Below, one piece after another: positions 1-8,556 of a stretch of DNA of 64,000 nucleotides. The notes under the pieces were generated by a model. The model was not told the DNA's origin, did not search any database, and saw nothing but the letters and a program-made list of their open reading frames with translations. This DNA is from Mangrovimonas sp. ST2L15. Lineage in GTDB: Bacteria; Bacteroidota; Bacteroidia; Flavobacteriales; Flavobacteriaceae. A program made the translations under genes and the position numbers. Positions within the stretch are counted from its first letter, which is position 1. Every line of letters begins with the position of its first letter. The stretch lies in assembly GCF_001280515.1 (NCBI RefSeq), contig NZ_LBIQ01000030.1, positions 1,568,501-1,632,500 on the forward strand, in the 5' to 3' direction.

Positions 1-741
1 AAACATATAAATACCGTAACCTATTAAACCAACAGAAATAACACCTAATACTAAAGCGCCAAATTGACTTTCAATAAAGCTGAATGCATCTGTTTGGGTA
101 CTTACCGAACTGCTAGAATTTAAACCAGATTTGATTGTTAAAAAAGCCATCAACCCAAACACAAGCCCCCTCGCTGTATGGCCAAATCGTCCCGCATTTA
201 TTAATATTTTTTGCTGGTTTTTACTTAAGTCACTTTCCCTAATTTCGTTTCTGTATTTTCCAGAATAGGCTCTATACAAATCATAGATGGCTTTTATAGC
301 AAATCCTATTCCAACCATCAAAGCAATAAGGTTCCCATAAGATCCTGAAAAAAGATTGTGGGTTAATGACGAATTGCTGGAACCAATAAATCCATAGATG
401 GCAAGTTTAAAAGCGTAAAAGGCTAAGCCTCCATAGGCCAAACCACTTATAAAGTAAGCAATGCGTGTCGCATAGCCCATAAAATCGCTTGTTATATTAC
501 TGGGATTTTTAAAAACTTGGTAGAACCTCCAAAACAAATATCCAAGCAAACCTAAGCCCATTAGAATGAGTAATACTTGTCCAAAAGGTTGTTTTGCTAA
601 GAATTGTAATGCTCCGGTACTTCCAGCCTTCTCGCCACCATTGCTAAAAGCCGCTAAACCCGTAAGTATACCTATAATACAATATACTGTGCCTTTGGCG
701 GCCATTCCGAATCTGGCAAAGTTTTTTTTATGTGAGCTCAT
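1..741 (-). CDS. DUF1206 membrane protein, 3' end outside the window
   Basis: The frame stays open from an ATG at 741 to the window edge, giving the first 247 residues of a protein whose C-terminus is not visible. It is almost entirely hydrophobic and consists of about three similar two-helix units, each opening with a short arginine/glycine segment (FARFGMAAKG, YATRIAYFISG, RFGHTARG). That threefold repeat is the hallmark of the DUF1206 family of inner-membrane proteins, whose function is unknown. The next gene starts its own reading 63 bases upstream in the same direction. The family assignment is fairly secure; no role is inferred. Confidence 0.8.
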   Translation of the reverse strand, partial: MSSHKKNFARFGMAAKGTVYCIIGILTGLAAFSNGGEKAGSTGALQFLAKQPFGQVLLILMGLGLLGYLFWRFYQVFKNPSNITSDFMGYATRIAYFISGLAYGGLAFYAFKLAIYGFIGSSNSSLTHNLFSGSYGNLIALMVGIGFAIKAIYDLYRAYSGKYRNEIRESDLSKNQQKILINAGRFGHTARGLVFGLMAFLTIKSGLNSSSSVSTQTDAFSFIESQFGALVLGVISVGLIGYGIYMF

Positions 742-804
742 ACTATTAAATCTAATTTATTTGTATTTGGTGACAATTTATTATCGTCTTTTTTATGATG
801 TTGT

Positions 805-1260
805 TTAGTCGTTCGTTTTTATTTGCAGTATTTCAATCAATTCAACTTCATACATTAGGGTAGAATCAGGATGTGGAAAGATATGTGCCCCAGTTCGTTT
901 ACTTAATGCTGGAGGTACAATTAGTTTTTTTATTTCTCCTTTTTTCATTCCAACTAATCCCTCGTCAACACCGGCAATAGCTTGACTACCGCCAACCAAA
1001 ACTTTCACGGGGTTTGGTAATGTTCTAGAATCAAATAGCATAGAGTCGTTCATATAGGACATTGTTTCATGAATTAATACTTCCTGTCCCGCTTTCACTG
1101 GTACTCCCTTTCCTTCTTGTATGATTTTGTATTTGAGTCCCGTTGAAGTTTTTATAAATCCAATGTTTTTATCTTTTTTGTTTGAACTACAGCCAACCAT
1201 GAAAGTGCTTGCTATTAGTGAAATCCAAAAAAAGAAGATAACATTGATGTATTTTTTCAT
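805..1260 (-). CDS. FKBP-type peptidyl-prolyl isomerase lipoprotein
   Basis: 151 residues. A hydrophobic signal ends in a lipobox with Cys24 (MVGC), so the mature protein should be lipid-anchored in the cell envelope. Residues about 40-148 form an FKBP domain: GLKYKIIQEGKG, FDSR and GVDEGLVGMKKGEIKKLIVPP follow the family pattern, and the YEVELIEI strand closes the fold. Proteins of this family catalyse cis-trans isomerisation of prolyl bonds and help fold exported proteins. Some aromatic residues of the usual active site are replaced (ETMSYMNDS where VHYTGxLxDG is normal), so weak or chaperone-only activity is possible. It may be co-transcribed with the DUF1206 gene downstream. Confidence 0.85.
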   Translation of the reverse strand: MKKYINVIFFFWISLIASTFMVGCSSNKKDKNIGFIKTSTGLKYKIIQEGKGVPVKAGQEVLIHETMSYMNDSMLFDSRTLPNPVKVLVGGSQAIAGVDEGLVGMKKGEIKKLIVPPALSKRTGAHIFPHPDSTLMYEVELIEILQIKTND

Positions 1261-1497
1261 GAATAAGAGTTTTTTGGTTGGGTTTGTTTGTGGATTAGTT
1301 CTAGGATTTTATTAATGAGAAACAAGATAACAAAAGTACGGTAACTTTTTGTCCAGATATTAATGCTAGCTTCAAACCGCACATAAGATTCAGGAACTCG
1401 AAATCACTGTTAAATTTCTATTTTATCTTTGCTAGTTCTATTAACCTTTCTGAAATAGATAGATTTCATCAACCTTTGCATTTCCCTATTTGAGCTA

Positions 1498-2295
1498 TCA
1501 ACCAAAGGGCGAAAAAGTAATGGCGCCAAATTCCCAATTGGTTGCAAAACCAATAAAAGCAAGAAGCAAGATGCAGGCTTGGAGAATCATTAGAATAAAG
1601 AACAAAAGAATTCTGAGAATTATACCCCATCGGGAATAATCTGAAGCAAAGGCATTGTAATACCCATAGGCAATGTAACATAATACCAATACGGGAGTGC
1701 CATAGTTGATGCTGGTTGCAATCACTTGACTTTTAGTAAATAGATACAAAAAGAATAGCAAATTGCCCATGGTAGATATGAGTAACATCCCTAGTAATAT
1801 CATACCGGCAATAATAAAGTGCTCACTTAAGTTCAAGGATTTTCTTTTGAATAACAGTAAACTGTTGATGGCGGCAAATGGAACGAACAGAAATACAATC
1901 AATTTTCTTTTTTCTGAAATCATGCGATCCAATCTCTTACTGGCCTCGTCTTGTAATGCAGTGTCATTTATAACATCACCTTGAGCCATGGCCAATTGCT
2001 CATAAAAATGACGCAGGAACAAAATCAAACCAAATAAAAACAAGCCAAAAAGGAACAGATTGTAATACCGCCTGCGTTTCCCGTAAATATATTCTAAAGC
2101 AGCTTTTCCAGGGCGAAGTAGGGCCTGTTTAGCTGTAAAGACCATGCCTTTTTCTATGCTAAAAGTGCCATGGAGGATATCATTAAATACAAAGTTCTTA
2201 AAGGAAATGCGACGTGTATCTGCTTTTTGTCCGCAACCAGCACAAAATTCACCTACTAATTCTTTATTACAATTAAGGCAGTGGCTGGTGGTCAT
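1498..2295 (-). CDS. DUF3667 zinc-ribbon membrane protein
   Basis: 265 residues. The N-terminus carries a four-cysteine zinc ribbon (Cys6, Cys9, Cys18, Cys21 in HCLNCNKELVGEFCAGCGQK) followed by RRISFKNFVFNDILHG and a stretch ending KAALEYI. This is the typical start of DUF3667 proteins of Bacteroidota. The remaining two thirds hold about five or six hydrophobic helices. The function of the family is unknown. It is a single gene with short spacers on both sides; the 237 bases between it and the FKBP gene show nothing recognisable. Confidence 0.85.
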   Translation of the reverse strand: MTTSHCLNCNKELVGEFCAGCGQKADTRRISFKNFVFNDILHGTFSIEKGMVFTAKQALLRPGKAALEYIYGKRRRYYNLFLFGLFLFGLILFLRHFYEQLAMAQGDVINDTALQDEASKRLDRMISEKRKLIVFLFVPFAAINSLLLFKRKSLNLSEHFIIAGMILLGMLLISTMGNLLFFLYLFTKSQVIATSINYGTPVLVLCYIAYGYYNAFASDYSRWGIILRILLFFILMILQACILLLAFIGFATNWEFGAITFSPFG

Positions 2296-2432
2296 GTATG
2301 AAAGTTTGGGTTACGCGGTTTAGAATCAAATTAATGCTTTAAATATACTGTTTAAATTGAAAAATGAGCACACAGAATTCTAGAGGCTTTTAATAATTTG
2401 TCTTAAGGAACAGCCTCCAAATCATTCTGATT

Positions 2433-3116
2433 TTAAGGTTCCTTTTTTACCAAATACTTTATATAGATGATTACCAAGATTGGAACAAGAACCAAGCCAC
2501 TAACAAAATTTAATAAGGAAGCCCAATCGGTCAATTCATTTGCGCCTTTAGAAACCAAGATCAGTTCGCCCAAAGGCCCTTTTGAAAATAGGGTGTTGTA
2601 AATGACATTCCATCCTAAGTGAAGGCCGAAAGGTAGCATCATGGATTTTGTTTTAGAAAAAGCCCATGCCCAAGCGTATCCCATTATTCCGGTTCCAATA
2701 AAAACTAAAATCATAGCCATAACATTCCCCAAAACACCGTATGAGAACCAATGATAAACCCCAAAAGCAATAGCAGAAATAAGAATGCCTTTTGATGGGC
2801 CAATTTTTTGGATGAGTATATATAACAAAGCTCCCCTAAAAATAAGTTCTTCGGTAAAGACAGATTTAAAATCCCACCAAAGGGACTTTAGTATTATGGC
2901 ACTTGTAATATTATCATTTAGGATCCAAGTGGATGATTTTAGATGAGCCTCTAAATACTGAACTACAACACAAAGGATTCCAGTAATTAAAAATCCTATT
3001 AAGAATTGTTTCAATCTTTTGGGTGTAGGGAGGATTCCTAAAACTGAAAGAGTCTTGTTTTCAATGAAGTATAATAGCAACCACGAAATAGCAATTACAA
3101 CTAAAATTCCTATCAT
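2433..3116 (-). CDS. CPBP-family intramembrane protease (CaaX/Abi type)
   Basis: 227 residues with about six to eight membrane helices. The three motifs of the CPBP glutamic intramembrane proteases are visible: EELIFRG near residue 90, FGVYHW near residue 118 and HLGWN near residue 167, supplying the paired glutamates, the histidine and the late His/Asn. Known members include the Rce1 CaaX protease and bacteriocin-immunity (Abi) proteins, and many bacterial members have unknown substrates. The gene stands alone between DUF3667 and an SDR gene. Membership is clear; the substrate cannot be inferred. Confidence 0.9.
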   Translation of the reverse strand: MIGILVVIAISWLLLYFIENKTLSVLGILPTPKRLKQFLIGFLITGILCVVVQYLEAHLKSSTWILNDNITSAIILKSLWWDFKSVFTEELIFRGALLYILIQKIGPSKGILISAIAFGVYHWFSYGVLGNVMAMILVFIGTGIMGYAWAWAFSKTKSMMLPFGLHLGWNVIYNTLFSKGPLGELILVSKGANELTDWASLLNFVSGLVLVPILVIIYIKYLVKKEP

Positions 3117-3259
3117 TTCTTAGTTGGTTTTAAATTAGGTTCATGGACCTTATTATTGATTTGATTGCTAAGTTAAGGAATAACAAGTTGTTTTTGAGGT
3201 TGTTGTGTTGTTGTTTGTTTAAGAAGTGAATTAAAAATAACGAATTGTAGGGCAAGATT

Positions 3260-4120
3260 TCACTTAAAATCACCCATTAAATCATCATATTTAAATTCAT
3301 AATTCAACAAGTGCCTCAGTTTCGTGCTATCAATTATTTTGTATTCATTTTTCGAATTTTCATTAAAGGAGATGGAGGAATGTCCTACTTTCTTTGATTC
3401 TTTAAGGTAAAACTCTCGCCTTTTGGGGTGATTGGCGGCACAGGCATTCAAGGTTTCATTCCAAACGTCTTTTAAAATGATTTGCTTGATGATTTCGATG
3501 CAATCGTCTCTATGAATAAAATTAATATACCCTTCTGGATTGTCAACCGCTTTGTTTGGTTTAATGAAATTTCCTGGTTTTCTGTTATAACCAAACAGTC
3601 CGCCAAATCTTAAAATGGTTGTTTTGAATGAGGTGTTGGTAATAAATAATTTTTCAATTTCAACAAGATTACTCTCAGTGGTGGGTGTTTCTTCAGTGAC
3701 AATACCGTTAGTAAATGGATATACAGAAGTGGAACTGATAAATAGGACTTTTTGAACCTTATGGTGTTGTATTTTATCAATAAGCTTCTTAATATCCTGA
3801 ATGTTCTTAGAGGTCATAGAAATGATTAAGACATCAGAATTTAAAAAATTCTGAATGTCCAGATTGGCTGAGCCTATGTCTATAAGAAATGGTTTAACGC
3901 CATTTTCAGAAAGTGTTCTGATTTTATCTTTTGAGGTCGTGGAGCCATACACCTCATATCCTTTTTCAATGAGATCAATAGCTAGGGCTAACCCTAGCCA
4001 ACCACATCCTAATATGCTGATTTTTTGGTTCAATTTTTTTGGTTTGTGGGGTGATAACAAAGTTATCAAATAAAAATAGGTCTTAGATTGGAGGAATGAG
4101 TTTACCTGATGAAATAGCAA
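3260..4120 (-). CDS. SDR-family NAD(P)-dependent epimerase/dehydratase-like protein
   Basis: The protein carries an N-terminal Rossmann motif (ISILGCGWLGLALA), a strand ending in a conserved aspartate region, and VLFISSTSVYP where extended SDR enzymes have the catalytic Ser/Thr-Tyr neighbourhood. FGGLFGYNR and INFIHRDDC are typical of the NAD-dependent epimerase group. Known members act on nucleotide sugars; no substrate can be named here. The ATG at 4120 puts about 30 unlikely residues before the Rossmann fold. A TTG at 4033, directly before NQKISILGCG and giving about 257 residues, is a better biological start. A classical YxxxK is not obvious, so the catalytic role is uncertain. Confidence 0.75.
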   Translation of the reverse strand: MLFHQVNSFLQSKTYFYLITLLSPHKPKKLNQKISILGCGWLGLALAIDLIEKGYEVYGSTTSKDKIRTLSENGVKPFLIDIGSANLDIQNFLNSDVLIISMTSKNIQDIKKLIDKIQHHKVQKVLFISSTSVYPFTNGIVTEETPTTESNLVEIEKLFITNTSFKTTILRFGGLFGYNRKPGNFIKPNKAVDNPEGYINFIHRDDCIEIIKQIILKDVWNETLNACAANHPKRREFYLKESKKVGHSSISFNENSKNEYKIIDSTKLRHLLNYEFKYDDLMGDFK

Positions 4121-4159
4121 GTTTTGAATTCTATATGCTTTTATGTTAAGTTGTTACTT

Positions 4160-4870
4160 CTATTTGATATTCAATTGATTTTTTACTTTTGGATGATTCA
4201 TTATCATCTTTTTAAATACCTCAAAATTTTCGTAGTTATTGGGCGAATCATTAATTTGTTCATAAAAGAAGGATTTGTCCTTTTGAGGATAAATGATGAT
4301 GGTTTCTCCAAATCGTAAATCAAAAAGTTTCATGTTCAAAATTAAAGTTGAATATTCATCTGGACTTGCCGAAAATACCCAATCAAATTCATTGTTTTGC
4401 GCTTCAAAGGTTCCTTCAGCAGTTAAGTAAGGATAATTTCGAGATTCAACCAAGGTATTTTCGCTAGAGTTTTTGTCATTTGTTAAAACAAGCAATGTTA
4501 ATTTATCAATTACGGTGTCACTTTCAGGGTTTTCATAGGCTCCAATTCGCACGCCTTTAAAAACCAAGTCACCAATTTCTATGATAAATGGAACACTAGA
4601 GACCGCATAATCATATGCTGCCACAGGGAAAGGTGATTTGTTTAACGGGTAACCTTTAAATATTTCAGAATATTGGTCATAGGTTTCAATATCTTGTGCA
4701 AACAGTTTTAAATCCCATTTTGTACTGTCAAGATGTTGACGGGATTTAATACTTAATTTTTCAATGTCCCATTCTTTTACTTCTGGACTATCTAAAACAG
4801 CATTCGTTTTTTCTTTCTCCTGACAAGAAAAAATCAATAGTATTAAAATAAAACCTAAGTAGTTTTTCAT
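4160..4870 (-). CDS. Hypothetical lipoprotein
   Basis: 236 residues with a short signal and a lipobox cysteine at position 16 (LIFSC), so it is probably anchored in the envelope. The mature part is acidic, with beta-type spacing, a central DYAVSSVPFIIEIGDLVFKG segment and no motif I recognise. It may be co-transcribed with the next lipoprotein upstream (28-base gap). Function unknown. Confidence 0.7.
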   Translation of the reverse strand: MKNYLGFILILLIFSCQEKEKTNAVLDSPEVKEWDIEKLSIKSRQHLDSTKWDLKLFAQDIETYDQYSEIFKGYPLNKSPFPVAAYDYAVSSVPFIIEIGDLVFKGVRIGAYENPESDTVIDKLTLLVLTNDKNSSENTLVESRNYPYLTAEGTFEAQNNEFDWVFSASPDEYSTLILNMKLFDLRFGETIIIYPQKDKSFFYEQINDSPNNYENFEVFKKMIMNHPKVKNQLNIK

Positions 4871-4897
4871 AACATGAGCGGAAGTTATGGCTAATTA

Positions 4898-5713
4898 TTA
4901 TGTTCTTATTAATTCATGAAATTCGTCCAGATATTTGCAAGGATTATCCTTGACCCAATAAATAGTATTGGTTCCTTTTATTCTAAATATATAATCAACC
5001 TTAGAGGAACAATAAGTTTTATCGTTTTTGTCCAAATTTTTAATGTTAGACACGAATTCCATAAGTTCTTCCTTTACGTCTTTCTTTCCTGAATAAATCC
5101 ACTCGCCTTCATATCTTAATCTGTCTATTTTTTTTCTTAAAGTAATTTTATTGTTTTCATTTGTAATGAATTCAATTAGCTTTGTTGAAGCTCCGAAGCA
5201 CCCCAATTCTTTATAAAGAACTTGAAGAGTGTCATTTTTGGTCACTTTCTTAATGTTCAAATTCTTGATTTCTTTTTCATTGTAAAACTCTTTAAGTTTA
5301 TTTGGAAATTTTAACTCGATGTTTTTTTCAAAATTCAGTTTTTCGGTAATAGTATCATTAAAGCCAGATACGAATTTCAAATTATATTCTCCAAAACTTA
5401 AACTGTCATAAATACGGCTAACGTTTATATCATCGTCGTGGAAAAATAATTTGGAATCTATTTTTTGATCTGACTTCTTAATAATCAAATTATTCCAAAT
5501 TTTAGAATCAGATTCTATCACTTGAATAAAATTTCCTTGTGGTGAATACTTGACAGAAATATTATTTTCTCCAATAAAAGCCTGACCTTGTATGCTATCA
5601 TTCGGTATAGAGATTATACTGATATTTTCATTAGACAAATTTTCACAAGATTGAAAAGAAAGTAGTAAGCATAAAATACCTATAAATGTCAAAATGCGAT
5701 TCGTTCTATTCAT
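4898..5713 (-). CDS. Hypothetical lipoprotein
   Basis: 271 residues. A signal peptide ends at lipobox Cys23 (SFQSC). The rest is rich in Asn, Lys and Ile, with many short beta-strand-like segments and two or three later cysteines (GCFGAS, TYCSS, NPCKY) that could form disulfides. No known domain is recognised. It runs in the same direction as the lipoprotein after it and could share a transcript with it. Confidence 0.7.
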   Translation of the reverse strand: MNRTNRILTFIGILCLLLSFQSCENLSNENISIISIPNDSIQGQAFIGENNISVKYSPQGNFIQVIESDSKIWNNLIIKKSDQKIDSKLFFHDDDINVSRIYDSLSFGEYNLKFVSGFNDTITEKLNFEKNIELKFPNKLKEFYNEKEIKNLNIKKVTKNDTLQVLYKELGCFGASTKLIEFITNENNKITLRKKIDRLRYEGEWIYSGKKDVKEELMEFVSNIKNLDKNDKTYCSSKVDYIFRIKGTNTIYWVKDNPCKYLDEFHELIRT

Positions 5714-5769
5714 CAGAATTTAGTTTCTTTAATTAGTTGCATTGGTCAGAATAAGAGCTATTTATCGAT

Positions 5770-5802
5770 TTAGTTTGTTTGGTTTTTACCACAGTGCTTT
5801 GT
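5770..5802. repeat. Imperfect direct repeat, copy 1 (TTAGTTTGTTTGGTTTTTA type)
   Basis: The 19 bases at 5770-5788 are identical to 6101-6119, and the similarity continues with a few changes to 5802/6133. It lies just past the stop of the 49-residue small gene on the minus strand. No transposase is nearby. It reads as part of a recurring element that follows orphan genes in this region. Confidence 0.7.
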
Positions 5803-5812
5803 AACCAGGATT

Positions 5813-5962
5813 TTATTTATTTATAATTATGACTAAAACAATTATAAAAATAAAAACAAGGCTTAGAATGTAATTATATGGACTATTATCAGATAATATC
5901 TCACCAAATGATTTAGATCTATAAAAATAAATCCAACGAACAAATGCTCCTGGTAATCTCAT
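5813..5962 (-). CDS. Small single-helix membrane protein, 49 aa
   Basis: A short frame starts with ATG at 5962 and stops at 5813-5815. The product begins MRLPGAFVRWIYFYRSKSF, has a polar middle (EILSDNSPYN), one strongly hydrophobic helix (ILSLVFIFIIVLVIII) and ends NK. The ordered layout of basic amphipathic head, short acidic link and one membrane helix is unlikely by chance and resembles other short flavobacterial membrane proteins I have seen starting with LPGAF. It fills the otherwise empty stretch between two orphan genes on the same strand. Function unknown. Confidence 0.5.
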   Translation of the reverse strand: MRLPGAFVRWIYFYRSKSFGEILSDNSPYNYILSLVFIFIIVLVIIINK

Positions 5963-6100
5963 TAAAATTCTATTTAAGAACTGGTTTATCAATTATAATG
6001 TTCTTTTCTAATTTAGCAACTAATTCAATTTTAAATATTTAATTTCAGTATGCATTTTTCAAATGTTGGGTAACTATTGGAATAACAGTCATTTCTCCGC

Positions 6101-6133
6101 TTAGTTTGTTTGGTTTTTAACTCAGTTCTTTGT
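6101..6133. repeat. Imperfect direct repeat, copy 2; also shares GTTTTTAACTCAG with 37330
   Basis: Second copy of the 5770 element. Its second half, GTTTTTAACTCAG plus TTTGTTGT (6113-6136), recurs at 37330-37353 just past the stop of another orphan minus-strand gene. In both places the motif lies directly 3' of a minus-strand stop codon. Confidence 0.65.
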
Positions 6134-6141
6134 TGTGCTTA
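6130..6141. repeat. Inverted repeat flanking the 6139-6570 gene, left end
   Basis: TTGTTGTGCTTA at 6130-6141 is the exact inverse of TAAGCACAACAA at 6580-6591, so the small membrane-protein gene is bracketed by a 12-base inverted repeat. The left copy supplies the gene's TAA stop. Confidence 0.6.
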
Positions 6142-6570
6142 GTTTTTTATTGTTTTTAAATGTTGTATTATGTCAATAAATACATTGTCATTATTTGTTT
6201 TAAAAGTCTTTTTGCCATAAAGTCCATTTTTGTCTACATATTTAAGCGAAATCACGTGAAATGTATCTAAAAATGATTTTGAATTAAATTTTATGGATTC
6301 AACTGATTTTGCATCAGCTAAAAATGTATTCACTTTCTTTTTGGAAAAATTCTTTTGATATTGAATTTCTAGTGAGTCATTTTCGATTGAGTAATTTTTA
6401 ATGTAATAGTCATTTCTAAAATAGAACACTAAACACATTATCGTAAGCATAATTATTAAAATGGTAAATAAGAAAATCCAATCATTCGTTTTTCTGATAT
6501 ATATAAGTCCGAAAAAAAACGTGATTAGAATTGGTCCAAGAAATTTATCTTTTATTATGTTTTTTGTCAT
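6139..6570 (-). CDS. Hypothetical two-helix membrane protein with PH-like tail
   Basis: 143 residues. Two membrane helices lie at about residues 12-25 and 31-51, followed by a soluble beta-rich tail (YSIENDSLEIQYQKNF, VESIKFNSKSF, HVISLKYVDKNG) and a final helix. That outline matches small bacterial PH-like membrane proteins but without a diagnostic motif. The stop codon lies inside the repeat TTGTTGTGCTTA, whose inverted copy stands ten bases upstream of the start. It is an orphan gene in an accessory stretch. Confidence 0.6.
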   Translation of the reverse strand: MTKNIIKDKFLGPILITFFFGLIYIRKTNDWIFLFTILIIMLTIMCLVFYFRNDYYIKNYSIENDSLEIQYQKNFSKKKVNTFLADAKSVESIKFNSKSFLDTFHVISLKYVDKNGLYGKKTFKTNNDNVFIDIIQHLKTIKN

Positions 6571-6885
6571 TTTTTAAATTAAGCACAACAAGCGAATAAA
6601 CACCCCATTGTGTTTATTTCTTAATATATACTCCTTAAAAATACATAAAATTCTTACTTAACGCTACGAGTTTAATAACAGCAAAGAGAAGATCTACTGA
6701 AAATTACTGATAAGATCTTCCTTTTACCTTTTCAATCACAGGTTACAATTCAGGCATTTGTTTTTACAATTGAGTCAGCTTCCTTTTTAAAAGGGCTGCT
6801 TTTGTCGCAATTTTGGGGTATCAATCAAAAACAAAACAGGCATCAATCAATTTAATGTTACCTTTAATATCCCAACAGAGATTAT
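6571..6885. other. Gene-free stretch of about 315 bases before the histidine kinase
   Basis: Apart from the inverted-repeat end at 6580-6591, this AT-rich interval holds no open frame worth reporting and no clear hairpin. It separates the orphan minus-strand genes from the plus-strand two-component operon and must carry the operon's promoter. I could not fix a convincing TTTG/TAnnTTTG pair. Confidence 0.6.
6580..6591. repeat. Inverted repeat flanking the 6139-6570 gene, right end
   Basis: TAAGCACAACAA, the exact inverse of the 12 bases at 6130-6141, sits ten bases upstream of the gene's ATG. Confidence 0.6.
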
Positions 6886-8214
6886 ATGAAAAAGCTTCGT
6901 AAAAATACCATCCTTGTTTTCATCATCGGTAGTGTGGTATTTGGAATAGGAAACTCCCTCTCATCAAAAGGGTTTCATTTTGAGTCTACCAAAGACCTGA
7001 TGATCAATTTTCTGTTCTATCAAGCCTATGCGTTTCTGTTGGGATATAGTAACATGTATTACTTCGCCTTTTTGGAACGCAAACAGTGGAACAATAGCTT
7101 AAAACGCATTTTTGTTGGTATTTTCGGCTCGGTTCTTATAACCCTCTTGGGACTATTTGTACTCAATCTTTTGACAGCGGTTTATTATGACGGTTATACG
7201 GTACGAGCTTTTTTAAGTCAAACCTCTTGGAACCAATATGCCTTTGGAGTGTGGATCACCTTGACCATCGTTATCATTTTTCATCTGGTTTATTTTTACA
7301 ACCGCTACCAACAAAACAAAATCAAGGAACAAAAGGTAATTGCCGGTACGGCTAGTGCCAAGTTTGATGCGCTTAAAAATCAATTGGACCCCCACTTTCT
7401 GTTCAATAGCTTAAATGTGCTGACCAGTTTGATAGAAGAAAACCCCGATGCGGCACAAAAGTTTACCACCTCGCTTTCTAAGGTGTATCGCTATGTGTTG
7501 GAGCAAAAAAATAAGGAACTGGTAGGGGTCGAAGAGGAGTTAAGGTTTGCAAAAACCTATATGTCTTTATTAAAAATGCGGTTTGAAGACAGCATCGTGT
7601 TTAGCATACCAGACCAAGTAAGCGACCCAGAAAGTAAAGTAGTGCCCTTATCGTTGCAATTGTTGCTTGAAAATGCCGTAAAACACAATATGGTAAACAA
7701 CAAGCATCCGTTGCACATTAAGATTTATGAAGATAACGGGTATTTGGTGGTAGAGAACAACCTGCAACCCAAACAAATAGTAGGTAAAAGCAGCGGCGTG
7801 GGACTGAGTAACATCAAGCAGCGTTACCAGCTTTTAACAGACAAACAAGTAAACATCAATCAACAAGTAAACAGGTTTGCCGTAGCAATCCCTATGCTTA
7901 CAAAACAAGTATCAATCATGGAAACAATCAATTTTGACCAAAACGGTTCTTATGAAAGAGCCAAAAAGAAAGTAGAAGAAATTAAAGGATTTTACAGCAA
8001 TGTGTTTTCTTACCTCATTGTAATACCCTTTCTTATTTTTATCAACTACAGAACCTCTTGGGAGTTTAAATGGTTTTGGTTCCCACTTTTAGGTTGGGGT
8101 ATTGGTATTGCATTTCATGCCTTTGGGGTGTATGGTTTTGGAAAATCCTGGGAAGAACGTAAAATCCAACAGATTTTGGATGAAGAAGAACGCAAACAAA
8201 GCAAATGGAGCTAA
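6886..8214 (+). CDS. LytS-type sensor histidine kinase fused to a C-terminal 2TM domain
   Basis: 442 residues. About four membrane helices lie in residues 10-137. The His_kinase (LytS/YehU) domain follows, with phospho-accepting His170 in QLDPHFLFNSLN, an N-box around Asn263 (LENAVKHN) and a G-box at 304-309 (GVGLSN). After the ATPase fold closes at about residue 337 the protein continues into a 2TM domain (residues about 353-432: YERAKKKVEEIKGFY, two helices, SWEERKI). The paralogous 2TM protein is encoded next, two bases after the stop, and the LytTR regulator follows, so this is one operon. The kinase should autophosphorylate and pass phosphate to that regulator. An internal ATG (7918) marks where a separate 2TM gene may once have begun. 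Confidence 0.9.
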   Translation: MKKLRKNTILVFIIGSVVFGIGNSLSSKGFHFESTKDLMINFLFYQAYAFLLGYSNMYYFAFLERKQWNNSLKRIFVGIFGSVLITLLGLFVLNLLTAVYYDGYTVRAFLSQTSWNQYAFGVWITLTIVIIFHLVYFYNRYQQNKIKEQKVIAGTASAKFDALKNQLDPHFLFNSLNVLTSLIEENPDAAQKFTTSLSKVYRYVLEQKNKELVGVEEELRFAKTYMSLLKMRFEDSIVFSIPDQVSDPESKVVPLSLQLLLENAVKHNMVNNKHPLHIKIYEDNGYLVVENNLQPKQIVGKSSGVGLSNIKQRYQLLTDKQVNINQQVNRFAVAIPMLTKQVSIMETINFDQNGSYERAKKKVEEIKGFYSNVFSYLIVIPFLIFINYRTSWEFKWFWFPLLGWGIGIAFHAFGVYGFGKSWEERKIQQILDEEERKQSKWS

Positions 8215-8216
8215 TC

Positions 8217-8528
8217 ATGGAAACTAAATTTGAAAAACAACGCCGAATTGATCGAGCCAAAAGACAAGTAAAACGCATCAAGGGTTTTTATACACATCTA
8301 TTGGTGTATGTGGTAATCAATATTTTTATTTTGGTAGTCAATTTTTCTAGGACAGGCCTAGGAGAAAACACCTTTCAGTGGGAGAATTTCAGCACGTTGA
8401 TATTTTGGGGAATCGCCTTATTGATACATGCAGCTTCCGTGTTTATGCCAAACATTATTTTTGGCACCGAATGGGAAGATCGCATGATCAAAAAGTATAT
8501 GGACAAGGAAAAACAGGGTTGGAAATAA
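8217..8528 (+). CDS. 2TM domain protein
   Basis: 103 residues from the ATG at 8217. An earlier in-frame ATG at 8205 would overlap the kinase gene and is less likely. The domain is DRAKRQVKRIKGFY, two membrane helices, then GTEWEDRMIKKYM, closely parallel to the C-terminal domain of the kinase just upstream. Proteins of this 2TM family are common beside LytS/LytTR systems in Flavobacteria and probably sit in the membrane with the kinase; their biochemical role is unknown. The tandem arrangement points to a local duplication. Confidence 0.85.
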   Translation: METKFEKQRRIDRAKRQVKRIKGFYTHLLVYVVINIFILVVNFSRTGLGENTFQWENFSTLIFWGIALLIHAASVFMPNIIFGTEWEDRMIKKYMDKEKQGWK

Positions 8529-8556
8529 AACACTTATCAAAAGAATTTAAAACACT

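Noticed and set aside
566-808. Open frame on the plus strand opposite the DUF1206 gene
   Set aside because: It is the complement of a clear membrane-protein gene and shows no features of its own.
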